From positions 2,046,001 through 2,110,000 of the forward strand of contig NZ_CP019402.1 in NCBI RefSeq assembly GCF_002024505.1: a DNA stretch of 64,000 nt, read 5' to 3'. Position 1 is the stretch's first letter, and every line of letters starts with the position of its first letter. The translations under genes were made by a program, and so were the position numbers. Shown in pieces: positions 16,425-25,764 of the stretch. The notes beneath the pieces are model-generated. The model was not told the origin of the DNA, ran no database searches, and was given only the letters and a program-made list of their open reading frames with translations. The stretch comes from Plantibacter flavus (GTDB lineage: Bacteria > Actinomycetota > Actinomycetes > Actinomycetales > Microbacteriaceae).

Positions 16425-17324
16425 TCAGTGCAGCGTGGATCGAGCCGCGTCGACCACCGCCGTCGTGACGAGCTCGAGCAGTCGGGAGTGGAGTCGCCAC
16501 TGCTGCCAGAACAAGGGGACGTCGACGCCGCCCGTTTCGTCGAGCACGACGAGATCGCCCCTGCGCAGCGGCGCGTCGGACTGCGCGTCCGGGAGCATGC
16601 CCCAGCCGAGACCGAGGCCGACGGCGGTCGCGAAGTCCGCCGAGGCCGGAACATGGTGCCGCGGCGGGTCGGCGGGGTCGACGCCACGTCGTCGGAGGTA
16701 GGCGTCCTGGAGATCGTCCTTCCGGTCGAACACGACTACGGGCGCTGCGGTGAGCGCCTGAGCGGTCGCCCCGTCCTCGAACCAGCGCGCCGCGAACGCG
16801 GGTGAGGCCATCGGCCGGTATCGCATCCGGCCGAGAGGCCGCACCGTGCACCCCTGGACCGGTTCGGCGTTCGACGTGACCGCGGCCATGACGCTGCCCG
16901 CACGGAGGAGGTCCGTCGAATGGTCCTGGTCCTCGCGAGCGAGGTCGAAGACGACCGACTCCCGGGCGGCGACGTCCGCCAGCACGGGCAGCAGCCAGGT
17001 GGCGAGGGAGTCGGCGTTCACGACGATCGGGATCACCGCCGGGGTGGCCGGCGTGAGCGCGTCGTCGGCGTGCAACTCGAGCGCCGCGTCGTGACCGAGC
17101 AGGTGCACCGCGCGGCCGAGGCGGAGCACGATCTCACCTGACGCCGTGATGGTGATCGGTTTGGTCCGGAGCAGGAGGACCCGTCCGACGCTCTGCTCGA
17201 GGGCCTTGATGCGTTGGCTGATCGCCGACGGCGTGACCATCAGCTCCCGGGCGGCCGACTCGAAGGTGCCGTGGTCGACCGCGGCGACGAAGGCCCGCAG
17301 TTGCTCGAAATGAAAATCCATCAT
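16425..17324 (-). CDS. lysG: LysR-family regulator of basic amino acid export (LysG/ArgP)
   Basis: A 299-residue LTTR. The N-terminal HTH is FEQLRAFVAAVDHGTFESAA with VTPSAISQRIKALEQSVGRV, which is the ArgP/LysG variant, and the effector domain includes GLGWGMLPDAQ near 240. It diverges from the LysE exporter gene with 68 bases between starts, the same arrangement as lysG-lysE of Corynebacterium, where the regulator activates export when lysine or arginine accumulates. Two ATGs follow each other (17324 and 17321); TAAGAT is six bases before the first, so the mRNA is probably leaderless. Confidence 0.92.
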   Translation of the reverse strand: MMDFHFEQLRAFVAAVDHGTFESAARELMVTPSAISQRIKALEQSVGRVLLLRTKPITITASGEIVLRLGRAVHLLGHDAALELHADDALTPATPAVIPIVVNADSLATWLLPVLADVAARESVVFDLAREDQDHSTDLLRAGSVMAAVTSNAEPVQGCTVRPLGRMRYRPMASPAFAARWFEDGATAQALTAAPVVVFDRKDDLQDAYLRRRGVDPADPPRHHVPASADFATAVGLGLGWGMLPDAQSDAPLRRGDLVVLDETGGVDVPLFWQQWRLHSRLLELVTTAVVDAARSTLH

Positions 17325-17330
17325 AAGAGG

Positions 17331-17336
17331 ATCTTA
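17331..17336 (-). promoter_or_regulatory. -10 element of lysG (leaderless)
   Basis: TAAGAT on the minus strand exactly six bases before ATG 17324. Confidence 0.5.
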
Positions 17337-17338
17337 CG

Positions 17339-17368
17339 ATTCATCAGAATATTGAACTGGATTCATCA
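17339..17368. promoter_or_regulatory. direct octamer repeats in the lysG-lysE divergent region, candidate LysG operator
   Basis: ATTCATCA occurs at 17339-17346 and again at 17361-17368, 22 bases apart (two helical turns), with an AT-rich core (GAATATTGAAC) between. The stretch is markedly less GC-rich than its surroundings. It sits between the two divergent -10 elements, where an LTTR activator site is expected. Confidence 0.45.
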
Positions 17369-17380
17369 TGCTGCGCGTCC

Positions 17381-17386
17381 TACGGT
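17381..17386 (+). promoter_or_regulatory. -10 element of lysE (leaderless)
   Basis: TACGGT exactly six bases before ATG 17393. Confidence 0.5.
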
Positions 17387-17392
17387 CGATGG

Positions 17393-18010
17393 ATGACCTC
17401 CGCACTGCAGGCCGCGATCGCGGGCCTCGGCCTCGGCCTCTCACTCATCGTGGCCATCGGCGCCCAGAACGCCTTCGTCCTCCGGCAGGGCATCCGGCGC
17501 GAGCATGTCCTTCCCGTCGTGCTGGTCTGCGCACTCTCCGACGCGGTGCTCATCATCGCCGGTGTCAGCGGCATCGGCTTCGTCGTGGAGCGGTTCCCCG
17601 TGGTCCTCGTCGTCCTCCGTTGGGCCGGGGCCGCCTTCCTGCTCGGCTACGGCCTGCTGGCCGCACGCCGTGCACTCGCCCCGTCCGGTCTCGCCGCCGA
17701 CCGTGGTGGCAACAGCCTCTCGCTCAGGGCGGCGGTGCTCACCGTCATCGGCCTCACCTGGCTGAACCCCCACGTGTACCTCGACACCGTGCTCCTCCTC
17801 GGCTCGATCGCGAACACGCACGGGGAGCTGGGGCGGTGGTGGTTCGCCGCCGGCGCGGTCCTCGGGAGCATCCTGTGGTTCACCGCGCTGGGGTACGGCG
17901 CGCGACTGCTCCGCGGGGTCTTCGCGAAGCCCGTGGCCTGGCGCATCCTCGACGTCGCGATCGCGGTCGTCATGATCGCCCTCGCGATCATGCTCGTCCT
18001 GCGCCCCTGA
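17393..18010 (+). CDS. lysE: LysE/ArgO family amino acid exporter
   Basis: A 205-residue inner-membrane protein with six hydrophobic segments. The LysE signature GLGLSLIVAIGAQNAFVLRQGIRREHV occupies 12-38 and the second conserved motif TVIGLTWLNPHVYLDTV is near 116-132, with the conserved NP and D. It exports L-lysine and/or L-arginine driven by the proton gradient. The divergent LysG-type regulator supports the assignment. Length (about 200) and the motifs fit LysE/ArgO better than RhtB. Confidence 0.93.
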   Translation: MTSALQAAIAGLGLGLSLIVAIGAQNAFVLRQGIRREHVLPVVLVCALSDAVLIIAGVSGIGFVVERFPVVLVVLRWAGAAFLLGYGLLAARRALAPSGLAADRGGNSLSLRAAVLTVIGLTWLNPHVYLDTVLLLGSIANTHGELGRWWFAAGAVLGSILWFTALGYGARLLRGVFAKPVAWRILDVAIAVVMIALAIMLVLRP

Positions 18011-18031
18011 GCGTGCTCGAGGGTGCCTGGT

Positions 18032-18037
18032 TAGGAT
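18032..18037 (+). promoter_or_regulatory. -10 element of the Nif3-family gene (leaderless)
   Basis: TAGGAT six bases before GTG 18044 (nine before the following ATG 18047). Confidence 0.5.
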
Positions 18038-18043
18038 TGCCGG

Positions 18044-18862
18044 GTGATGAGAACCCTGCGTGAGGTCAACACGGTCGTCGAGCGCCTCTGGCCACTGTCC
18101 GGAGCCGAGGACTGGGATGCCCCGGGGCTCCTCGTCGGCGACCCGGACCAGCCGGTCGGGCATGTGCTCCTGGCCGTCGACGCGGTCGGCGTGACCGTCG
18201 ACGAGGTGCTCGAGCGCCCCGACGGTCTGCTGCTGGTCCACCACCCGCTGCTGATGCGCGGTGTCACGACCGTGGCGGGTGACCGGTACAAGGGGTCGCT
18301 CATCACACGCCTGATCCGTGGCGGCGCCGCACTCATCGCCGCCCACACCAACGCCGACGTCGTCGTCGACGGGACCTCGGACGTCCTCGCCCGACGTCTC
18401 GGCCTCCACGACCCGGCTCCGATCGTCCCTGCCGCCGACGGCCTGACCGGGCTGGGTCGGGTCGGCGACCTCCCGGAGGAGACGACGCTCGGCGCGATCG
18501 CGCGTGCCCTCGCCGAGATCCTGCCGGCGACCGCCACCGGGGTCCGTGCCTCCGGCGACTACGACCAGGCCGTCCGGAGGATCGCGCTCTGCGGGGGAGC
18601 GGGGGACTCGCTCCTGTCCCACCCCGCGGTCCGCGCGGCCGACGTGTACATCACGGCCGACCTCCGCCACCACCCGGCGTCCGAGGCCCGGGAACAGGCA
18701 CTCCTCGGCGGCGGGCCGGCCCTCGTCGACGTCTCCCACTGGGCGAGCGAGTGGCTGTGGTTGGAGGGGGCCGCCGACGCGCTCCGACGAGAGCTCCCGG
18801 GACTCGACGTCCGGGTCAGCGAGATGCGTACCGACCCGTGGGACTTCGTCGTCACCCAGTAG
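18044..18862 (+). CDS. Nif3-like dinuclear metal centre protein (YqfO/YbgI family)
   Basis: A 272-residue protein of the Nif3/GCH1-type-1 family. Metal-binding segments are visible: LLVHHPLLMRGV (around 65-76), AHTNADVV (about 105), and the C-terminal DVSHWASEWLW; ALCGGAGDSLL is another family hallmark. Members form toroidal hexamers with two metals per subunit and remain of unclear biochemical function, though an old annotation as GTP cyclohydrolase persists. Its order, followed by a C4 zinc-ribbon protein and rnpB, is common in Actinobacteria. GTG 18044 and ATG 18047 are adjacent alternative starts. Confidence 0.9.
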   Translation: MMRTLREVNTVVERLWPLSGAEDWDAPGLLVGDPDQPVGHVLLAVDAVGVTVDEVLERPDGLLLVHHPLLMRGVTTVAGDRYKGSLITRLIRGGAALIAAHTNADVVVDGTSDVLARRLGLHDPAPIVPAADGLTGLGRVGDLPEETTLGAIARALAEILPATATGVRASGDYDQAVRRIALCGGAGDSLLSHPAVRAADVYITADLRHHPASEAREQALLGGGPALVDVSHWASEWLWLEGAADALRRELPGLDVRVSEMRTDPWDFVVTQ

Positions 18863-18875
18863 TCGGCGCGGCCGG

Positions 18876-18881
18876 TAGGGT
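18876..18881 (+). promoter_or_regulatory. candidate -10 element upstream of the zinc-ribbon gene
   Basis: TAGGGT about 25 bases before GTG 18907, giving a short leader of some 20 bases. Confidence 0.4.
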
Positions 18882-18906
18882 GATGAGTCGAGAGTTTGGA
18901 ACAGAC

Positions 18907-19644
18907 GTGAAAGCCAGCCCAGCAGACCAGAAGACGTTGCTCACCCTGCAGAGCATCGACACCGGCGTGCAGCGCACCGCCTACCGCGCGGCGAACCTCC
19001 CCGAGGCCGCGCGCATCGCGCAGCTCCAGGCCGAGATCGAGACCGTCCGCCTCCGTCGCCTGGAGCGGGTCGGCGTCCGCGACGACGCACAGACCGAGCT
19101 CGGGCGCATCGAGTCCGACGTCGCCGTCGTCGCGGCCCGCATGAAGCGCGACGCCGACCGTCTCCAGTCGTCGACCTCCGTCAAAGACGTCGAAGCGCTG
19201 CAGAGCGAGATCGCCTCGTTGCAGAACCGGCAGAACAACCTCGAAGAGATCCAGCTGAACGTCATGGAGCGGGTCGAAGCCGCGGAGGACGCCGTCGCCC
19301 AGGTGGACGCCGAGCGCGCCGGACTCCAGGAGCTCCTCGACGAGGTCGTCGCGAAGCGCGACGCCGAACTCGTCGAACTCGAGGCCGAACGGGCACGACT
19401 CACCGCCGACCGCGAGTCACTCGCACCCGGCATCCCCGCCGACCTCCTGGCACTCTACGACCAGCGTCGCGCCCGCGGCGGTATCGGTGCAGCACTGTTC
19501 CGCGCCGGCACCTGCGGAGCATGCAAGATGTCGCTCACCGGTAACGACCTCCAGGCCGTCCGCGCCGCGCCGTCCGAAGAGGTCGTGCAGTGCCCTGAGT
19601 GCGCCGCGATCGTCGTCCGGACGGACGAGTCAGGCCTCATCTGA
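18907..19644 (+). CDS. C4-type zinc ribbon, coiled-coil protein (CdsZ/DUF-type)
   Basis: A 245-residue protein. Residues about 20-180 form a long antiparallel coiled coil (IAQLQAEIETVRLRRLERV and AALQSEIASLQN-type heptads), and the C-terminus is a zinc ribbon with CGACKM and VQCPEC as the two CxxC pairs. The family is widespread in bacteria and thought to act on RNA or translation-linked processes; the exact role is not settled. I choose the GTG at 18907 (KASPADQKTLLTLQSIDT follows) because homologues that I recall begin KASP; ATG 18883 is the alternative. It sits immediately upstream of rnpB. Confidence 0.85.
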   Translation: MKASPADQKTLLTLQSIDTGVQRTAYRAANLPEAARIAQLQAEIETVRLRRLERVGVRDDAQTELGRIESDVAVVAARMKRDADRLQSSTSVKDVEALQSEIASLQNRQNNLEEIQLNVMERVEAAEDAVAQVDAERAGLQELLDEVVAKRDAELVELEAERARLTADRESLAPGIPADLLALYDQRRARGGIGAALFRAGTCGACKMSLTGNDLQAVRAAPSEEVVQCPECAAIVVRTDESGLI

Positions 19645-19697
19645 GTCGGACGCGGGCTGCACGACACCGGCGGTCCGCGGCCGCTGTCACGGGCCGG

Positions 19698-19703
19698 TAG
19701 ACT
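19698..19703 (+). promoter_or_regulatory. -10 element of rnpB
   Basis: TAGACT, seven bases before the likely transcription start at 19711, which is two bases before the 5' strand of helix P1. Confidence 0.6.
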
Positions 19704-19710
19704 CGTCTCC

Positions 19711-20082
<372 letters not shown>

Positions 20083-20310
20083 CACCCCAGCACGGCCGCG
20101 ACTGCGTCGAGCCGTACTGCGACACCCGCGCAAGCCTGGGACGGAACCCGGCGTACCGGTCGACCCGTTCACACCCCAGCACGGCCGCGACTGCGTCGAG
20201 CCGTACTGCGACACCCGCGCAAGCGTGGGACGGAACCCGGCGTACCGGTCGACCCGTTGACGCTCAACGCCGGGCGCCGCGATGGAATCGCCAGAGCGCG
20301 CCCGCAGCAC

Positions 20311-21087
20311 TCAGGCGATGCGTTCGGCGGGGCCGGCGGCGAGAGCGGCTGCGCCGAGGATGCCCGCGTTGTTGCGGTGCACGGCAGGGATGATCGGGGT
20401 GTCGAGCTTCAGCAGCGGCAGGAAGTGGTCCGCGTGCTTGGACACGCCGCCACCCACCACGAACTGATCGGGTGAGAAGAGGAACTCGAGGCGCTCGTAG
20501 TACTTCTGGAGGCGCTTGGCCCACTTCTCCCAGCTCAGGTCCTCGCGCTCCTTGACCGCGTAGGACGCCCGCGTCTCGGCGTCCTTGCCGTCGATCTCCA
20601 GGTGTCCGAGTTCCGCGTTCGGGATCAACGTGCGGTTGTAGATGAGCGCCGTACCGATGCCGGTGCCGAGCGTCGTCAGGATCGTGAGGCCGCTGGCGCC
20701 CTTGGCCGCGCCGAACTCGGTCTCGGCGTACCCGGCCGCGTCGGCGTCGTTCACGAAGGTGATCTCACGCCCGAGGCCCTGCTCGAACAGCTGCTCGGCT
20801 TCGAGGCCGATCCAGGCGTCGGAGACGTTCGCCGCGGACATCGTCCGGCCGTTGCGGACGATCGCGGGGAAGCAGACGCCGAGCGGGAGTCCGTCCGAGG
20901 CCGGGGACAGCTGCTCGAGCACCTGGCGCACCGTCACGACGATGTCCTTCGGCTCGCCACCCTTCGGCGTGGGGATCTTCACCCGATCGGTGAGGAGGAC
21001 ACCGGTCGTGAGGTCGACGACCGCACCTTTGATACCGGTCCCTCCGATATCGATGCCGACGGCGGACCGGGGAGTTGCGTTCGTCAT
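20311..21087 (-). CDS. ppgK: polyphosphate glucokinase
   Basis: A 258-residue ROK-fold kinase. The phosphate-1 loop is AVGIDIGGTGIKGAVVD (9-25); the catalytic Asp lies in EITFVNDADAAGYAE; and the segment REDLSWEKWAKRLQKYYERL plus LFSPDQFVVGGGVSKHADHF is specific to actinobacterial PPGK. It phosphorylates glucose to glucose 6-phosphate with inorganic polyphosphate or ATP. It is followed after nine bases of upstream map sequence by the methionine aminopeptidase gene on the same strand, but has its own leaderless-type TAGGCT. Firm identification. Confidence 0.94.
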   Translation of the reverse strand: MTNATPRSAVGIDIGGTGIKGAVVDLTTGVLLTDRVKIPTPKGGEPKDIVVTVRQVLEQLSPASDGLPLGVCFPAIVRNGRTMSAANVSDAWIGLEAEQLFEQGLGREITFVNDADAAGYAETEFGAAKGASGLTILTTLGTGIGTALIYNRTLIPNAELGHLEIDGKDAETRASYAVKEREDLSWEKWAKRLQKYYERLEFLFSPDQFVVGGGVSKHADHFLPLLKLDTPIIPAVHRNNAGILGAAALAAGPAERIA

Positions 21088-21093
21088 GCGTCC

Positions 21094-21099
21094 AGCCTA
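21094..21099 (-). promoter_or_regulatory. -10 element of ppgK (leaderless), overlapping the map stop
   Basis: TAGGCT on the minus strand exactly six bases before ATG 21087; it uses the TAG stop codon of map at 21097-21099. Confidence 0.5.
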
Positions 21100-21999
21100 G
21101 AGCGCCGCGGGCGCTGCGTCGGTGTCGATCGGGCTCGGAAGCGTGAGGATCTCTGCGCCGCGTTCGGTGACGACGAGCGTGTGCTCGAACTGTGCGGTGA
21201 GTGACCGATCGCGCGTCGTGACCGTCCAGTCGTCGTCCCACTGCTCCCAGTCCTGGGAGCCGATCGTGAGCATCGGCTCGATCGTGAACACCATGCCCGG
21301 CTCCATCACCGTGTCGTACAGCGGCGCGGCGTCGTAGTGGGGGACGATCAACCCGGAGTGGAAGGACCGGCCGACGCCGTGGCCCGTGAAGTCGCGGACG
21401 ACGCCGTACCCGAACCGCTTCGCGTAGGACTCGATCGCGCGACCGATGACGTTGATCTGCCGGCCGGGGGCGACGGCCTTGATGCCTCGGTTGAGGGCTT
21501 CCCGGGTGCGCTCGACGAGGAGCCTTGTGTCGTCGGCGACGTCGCCGACGAGGAAGGTCACGTTGCTGTCGCCGTGCACGCCGTCGAGGTAGGCGGTGAT
21601 GTCGATGTTCACGAGGTCACCCTCGCGCAAGGCGGTGTCGTCGGGGATGCCGTGGCAGACGACCTCGTTGACCGAGCTGCAGATCGACTTGGGGTAGCCG
21701 CGGTACCCGAGCGTCGACGGATAGGCGCCCGCACCGATGACGAACGCATGCCCGATGGCGTCCAATTCGTCGGTGGTCACCCCGGGACGGACCGCCGCAC
21801 CGACGGCCTGGATCGCATCGGCGGCGATGGTTCCGGCGACCCGGATGCGTTCGATCTCCTCAGCCGAATACAGGTCGCCCCGGGTGTCGGTGGCCGGTGC
21901 GGCGCGGCCGACGTACTCGGGGCGGACGATCGTCTCCGGCACCGATCGGGGGCGGCCGACGCGACCGGGGACCAGGTGACCTGCGGTGTCGAAAGGCAT
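21097..21999 (-). CDS. map: methionine aminopeptidase, type I
   Basis: A 300-residue metallopeptidase with a roughly 45-residue N-terminal extension ([22 protein letters not shown]3-binding-like proline content) typical of actinobacterial MapB. Metal ligands are in [16 protein letters not shown] (two Asp), [13 protein letters not shown] (His), FTIEPML (Glu) and QFEHTLVV (Glu). It removes the initiator methionine from nascent proteins. The start at 21999 is seven bases after TAGGCT on the minus strand, with no Shine-Dalgarno, so leaderless. Confidence 0.95.
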   Translation of the reverse strand: MPFDTAGHLVPGRVGRPRSVPETIVRPEYVGRAAPATDTRGDLYSAEEIERIRVAGTIAADAIQAVGAAVRPGVTTDELDAIGHAFVIGAGAYPSTLGYRGYPKSICSSVNEVVCHGIPDDTALREGDLVNIDITAYLDGVHGDSNVTFLVGDVADDTRLLVERTREALNRGIKAVAPGRQINVIGRAIESYAKRFGYGVVRDFTGHGVGRSFHSGLIVPHYDAAPLYDTVMEPGMVFTIEPMLTIGSQDWEQWDDDWTVTTRDRSLTAQFEHTLVVTERGAEILTLPSPIDTDAAPAAL

Positions 22000-22006
22000 A
22001 GGATCA

Positions 22007-22012
22007 AGCCTA
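22007..22012 (-). promoter_or_regulatory. -10 element of map (leaderless)
   Basis: TAGGCT on the minus strand seven bases before ATG 21999. Confidence 0.55.
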
Positions 22013-22033
22013 ACCGAGCAGGGGAGACGCGCC

Positions 22034-22219
22034 GTGGCGAAGGAACCATCCGAGCAGTACTGGTACAACACGAAGACCGGCCAGGTCGAGTTCGGCTTCG
22101 AGTCGAGTGTCGTGGACCGCGTCGGTCCCTTCGAGACGGCTGCGGAGGCCTCGCACGCACTCGAGCGACTCCGCGCCAACAGCGCGAAGTGGGACGCCGA
22201 CGAGGCTGCCGAGGACTGA
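22034..22219 (+). CDS. SPOR-domain-like small protein
   Basis: A 61-residue protein: after the start come [33 protein letters not shown] and RLRANSAKW, which reproduce the beta-alpha pattern of a minimal SPOR-like fold; proteins of this size and sequence next to map are usually annotated so in Actinobacteria. GGGGAG at 22021-22026 is seven bases before GTG 22034. It has no signal peptide or membrane segment, so peptidoglycan binding, the usual role of SPOR domains, is doubtful. It diverges from map. Confidence 0.75.
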   Translation: MAKEPSEQYWYNTKTGQVEFGFESSVVDRVGPFETAAEASHALERLRANSAKWDADEAAED

Positions 22220-22323
22220 GCCACCCGGGTCGCGTCGCGAGCGGATTGCGGGTCTGCCCTCTTCCGCAGGCGTGGTGCGATCCGCCAGGATGGGCCGAGC
22301 GATGAAGCTCGAGCGGGGGGAAC

Positions 22324-23976
22324 ATGCACAGGATCGACCGTCCGTGGAGGCGACCGATCGCCGTCGGACGAGGTGCCGTCGCGGCCCTCACCCTCGGACT
22401 CCTCCTGATGCCGACGTCGCCGGCCGCTGCAGCGCCGATGGTCGCCTCCGAGGTCACCGCAGCCGAGTGCGTCACAACGGTCCCCGGTGGTTCCCGCTGC
22501 GGTGTGTTGACGGTGCCTCTGTCGCGCACGGTGCCGGACTCGGCGGAGGCGACCCTGCCGTACGTGCTCGTACCGGCCGCCCTCGAGACCGGACGACCGC
22601 CGCTCGTCTACCTCGCCGGTGGGTCGGCGCTCTCGTCGCTGGACATCCAGCGGCTCGCGGTCGAGGACGGGCTGGCCGCTGACCGCGACGTGGTGTTCGT
22701 CGAACGCCGGGGCGGTCTCGACGCCACACCGTCGCTCGACTGCGCGCCGGCGAATGCAGCCATCCGCGCTTCGCTCGGGGCTGATGGGGACCGTGCATCC
22801 CGCGTCGCCGCGGTCGACGCGGCCTTCGCGTCCTGCACCGCGTCCTGGCAGGAGGACGGCGTCGTGCCGAGCGACTTCGGCGTCGCCCCCGCGGCTGCGG
22901 ACCTCCGCGACCTGCGGCAGCAGCTGGGCTACGCGCGTTGGACCATCCTGGCCGTGGGCACGTCGGCCGGCGTGGCCCTCGCGGCCCCCGACGTCGATCC
23001 GGGTGGTGTCGACGGCGTCGTCCTCGACGGCCCCGACCTGGGTGCACCCGGGATCGTCTCCGCAGGCGGTGTGGCGGCCGCCCTGGCCGTCGTCCGTGCG
23101 CGCGGCGTCGAGCCGCAGGGCACCGTCCCGTCCGTGCCGGCGGCACCACAGGCCGCCGCCGCTGAGGAACCGGAGTCCGCGACCCCGGACACCGCGCCGA
23201 GCGAGCCGACGCGTTCCGCCGGGATCCTCACCGCCGCCACCGATGCGCTCATCGCCGCACCGCACCGCACCTCCGGCGCGCACGCGATCACCCTCGGTGG
23301 CGACGCGCTCTTGGCGATCGCCTCACACGCGTTGTCCGAACCCACCGCCCAGGCGGCACTCCCGGTGCTCCTGAGCTCGATCGCGGACGGCGACAGCACG
23401 GTGCTGGATCCCGTGGCGAACGATGCGATCGCCCGGCTGGGCGACTCCGGTGGCATCCTCGACCGCGTGCTCGGGTGTTCGACGACCGGCTGGCCCGGGG
23501 CCGCCGAACGCTCGGACGCGGAGGTCACCACGACGACGCTGCTGGAGGACGTCGCGGCCGCTGCCTGCTCCTCGTTCGCCGTGGCTGCGACGCCGCCACC
23601 GGGAGCGGTCGGGACGTCGGTCTTCGTGCTCGGCGCCCCGGAACAGGCAGCCGCTCTCGCCGGCCCCGTCGCCGGCGGCACGGCGGACGCGCTCGTGGCG
23701 GTCTTCCCCGGGTCGGGAGCCGTCCCATCGGTGAGCGGTGCGTGCGCACGGGTCGCGATGCGTGCGTGGCTCAGCGATCCGGCGAGCTATCGGGCGGCGC
23801 TCTGCGACGCCGACGACGCGGCCGTCGCCGTCGTCGATCGAGCCGATGTCGCGGCGAGCCCGCGATGGGCCCAGCAGACCTCGTCGGACGCCGGGGCGTG
23901 TGGTCGCTGCTGGTGCTGCCCATCCTGTTCGGGCTCGTGGCCATCGGATGGTCCGTGGCGTGGGGCTACCGGTTGA
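22324..23976 (+). CDS. exported alpha/beta hydrolase, frameshifted near its 3' end
   Basis: A 550-codon frame encoding a signal peptide ([19 protein letters not shown], residues 19-37), then an alpha/beta hydrolase of the tripeptidyl-aminopeptidase type: [13 protein letters not shown] (oxyanion region, degenerate from YLPGGPG) and the nucleophile elbow GTSAG at 212-216 (Ser214). An Ala/Pro/Glu-rich insertion sits at about 265-300. The frame is convincing to about codon 520 ([13 protein letters not shown]), after which it turns into a Cys/Trp-rich shadow of the +3 frame, where a membrane tail continues (next entry). One missing base at about 23893-23904 would join the two. GGGGGGAAC precedes ATG 22324. 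Confidence 0.75.
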   Translation: MHRIDRPWRRPIAVGRGAVAALTLGLLLMPTSPAAAAPMVASEVTAAECVTTVPGGSRCGVLTVPLSRTVPDSAEATLPYVLVPAALETGRPPLVYLAGGSALSSLDIQRLAVEDGLAADRDVVFVERRGGLDATPSLDCAPANAAIRASLGADGDRASRVAAVDAAFASCTASWQEDGVVPSDFGVAPAAADLRDLRQQLGYARWTILAVGTSAGVALAAPDVDPGGVDGVVLDGPDLGAPGIVSAGGVAAALAVVRARGVEPQGTVPSVPAAPQAAAAEEPESATPDTAPSEPTRSAGILTAATDALIAAPHRTSGAHAITLGGDALLAIASHALSEPTAQAALPVLLSSIADGDSTVLDPVANDAIARLGDSGGILDRVLGCSTTGWPGAAERSDAEVTTTTLLEDVAAAACSSFAVAATPPPGAVGTSVFVLGAPEQAAALAGPVAGGTADALVAVFPGSGAVPSVSGACARVAMRAWLSDPASYRAALCDADDAAVAVVDRADVAASPRWAQQTSSDAGACGRCWCCPSCSGSWPSDGPWRGATG

Positions 23977-24290
23977 TCACCCAGGCGCTTCGACGCCAGC
24001 CGGTCCAGGACGGTCTCCTGCTGGGGATCGCTCCGGTGTTCGGAGCGACGTGGGCGATCGGCGGAGCCGTCGTGCTCGTCCGTGCGGCCACCTCGAGTCC
24101 GGCGATCGCGCTCGTCGGGGTGCCCGCCGCCTTGCCGTGGCTCTCCATCGCCCTCCTCGTGAGTTGCCTCGGGCTGGTGCCCGTCTGGCAAGGGGCCCAC
24201 CGTGGATCACGGCTGCGGATCGCCGCACTCTCGCTGCTGTGGGCGGCGACGGCCGGCTGGACCGCACTCTTCGTCCTCGCCTGGTGGTGA
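23865..24290 (+). pseudogene. membrane tail of the alpha/beta hydrolase in another frame
   Basis: This frame encodes [18 protein letters not shown] followed by three more hydrophobic helices (GIAPVFGATWAIGGAVVLV, WLSIALLVSCLGLVPVW, IAALSLLWAATAGWTALFVL). It has an ATG at 23865 inside the hydrolase frame, but no Shine-Dalgarno, so it is better read as the displaced C-terminal membrane domain of the upstream gene. I see it as a single-base deletion, a sequencing error, or, less likely, a separately translated overlapping gene. Confidence 0.55.
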
Positions 24291-24387
24291 GCCGTGGATC
24301 GCCCACGCCCGGCGCGCGCTGATGAGCGGGAACGGGGACGGAGCCAGTAGCCTAGACACGGGCCGCCGGCCGAAGGAAGAGGGGCAG

Positions 24388-25743
24388 ATGGATAAGCAGC
24401 GCGACTTCGTTCTCCGCACGATCGAGGAGCGGGGCGTCAAGTTCGTCCGGCTGTGGTTCACCGATGTCGTCGGGACCCTCAAGTCCGTCGCGATCGCCCC
24501 GGCCGAAGTGGAAGGCGCGTTCTCCGAGGGCCTCGGCTTCGACGGATCGGCGATCGAGGGGCTCAGCCGCTCCTACGAGTCGGACCTCCTGGCCCACCCC
24601 GATCCGACGACCTTCCAGATCCTGCCGTGGCGCGGCGAGATCGACCCGACGGCGCGCATGTTCTGCGACATCACGACGCCCGACGGCCAGCCCGCCGTCG
24701 CCGACCCGCGGAACGTCTTGAAGCGCACCCTGGCGAAGGCCGCAGACATGGGGTTCACGTTCTACACGCACCCCGAGATCGAGTTCTACCTGCTGAAGTC
24801 CTCGCAGTACGGCGTCGACGGACCGGAACCGGTCGACTCCGCGGGCTACTTCGACAACGTCCCCGGTGGCACCGCTCATGACTTCCGTCGACGTTCCGTC
24901 CGGATGCTCGAAGACCTCGGGATCTCCGTCGAGTTCAGCCACCACGAGGCGGGTCCCGGCCAGAACGAGATCGACCTGCGATACGCCGACGCCCTGACGA
25001 CGGCCGACAACATCATGACCTTCCGCACCGTCGTGAAGGAGGTGGCGATCGAGCAGGGCGTCTACGCGACGTTCATGCCGAAGCCGCTCGTCCACCAGCC
25101 CGGCAGCGGCATGCACACGCACATGTCGTTGTTCGAGGGTGACTCGAACGCCTTCTACGAGGCGGGTGCGCAGTACCAGCTCTCGAAGACGGGCCGGCAG
25201 TTCATCGCCGGACTCCTGACGCACGCTCCGGAGATCACCGCGGTGACGAACCAGTTCGTGAACTCCTACAAGCGACTCTGGGGTGGCGTCGGGCCGAACA
25301 AGCTGTCCGAGGCTCCGAGCTTCGTCTGCTGGGGCCACAACAACCGCTCGGCACTCGTGCGCGTGCCGCTCTACAAGCCCAACAAGGGCCAGAGCGCTCG
25401 GGTCGAGTACCGCGCCATCGACTCCGCGGCCAACCCGTACCTCGCCTTCTCGCTCATGCTCGCCGCTGGGCTGAAGGGCATCGAGGAGGGCTACGAGCTC
25501 CCGCCGGAGGCTGAGGACAACGTCTGGACGCTCTCCGACACCGAGCGTCGGGCGCTGGGATACAACGCGCTGCCCGCCAGCCTGGATCGCGCCGTCAGCC
25601 TCATGGAGGGTTCCGAACTCGTGGCAGAGACGCTCGGGGAGCAGGTGTTCAACTACGTCCTGCTGAACAAGCGACAGGAATGGCACGAGTACCGGGCCCA
25701 GGTGACCCCCTTCGAGTTGTCCAGCAACCTGGAGATGCTCTAG
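24388..25743 (+). CDS. glnA2: glutamine synthetase GlnA2 (type I-alpha-like)
   Basis: A 451-residue glutamine synthetase. The glutamate- and metal-binding segments are all there: FVRLWFTDVVGTLKSVAI, GFDGSAIEGLSRSYESD, THPEIEFYLLKS, HHEAGPGQNEIDLRYADAL, FMPKPLVHQPGSGMHTHMSL and VEYRAIDSAANPYLAF. It makes glutamine from glutamate, ammonia and ATP; in other actinobacteria GlnA2 is secondary to GlnA1 and acts in some species on related substrates. GGAAGAGGGGC precedes ATG 24388. The order glnA2, glnE, glnA (convergent) matches that of mycobacteria. No GlnR box is seen upstream. Confidence 0.93.
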   Translation: MDKQRDFVLRTIEERGVKFVRLWFTDVVGTLKSVAIAPAEVEGAFSEGLGFDGSAIEGLSRSYESDLLAHPDPTTFQILPWRGEIDPTARMFCDITTPDGQPAVADPRNVLKRTLAKAADMGFTFYTHPEIEFYLLKSSQYGVDGPEPVDSAGYFDNVPGGTAHDFRRRSVRMLEDLGISVEFSHHEAGPGQNEIDLRYADALTTADNIMTFRTVVKEVAIEQGVYATFMPKPLVHQPGSGMHTHMSLFEGDSNAFYEAGAQYQLSKTGRQFIAGLLTHAPEITAVTNQFVNSYKRLWGGVGPNKLSEAPSFVCWGHNNRSALVRVPLYKPNKGQSARVEYRAIDSAANPYLAFSLMLAAGLKGIEEGYELPPEAEDNVWTLSDTERRALGYNALPASLDRAVSLMEGSELVAETLGEQVFNYVLLNKRQEWHEYRAQVTPFELSSNLEML

Positions 25744-25764
25744 ACGAGGGGACCGGTCGGTCGT

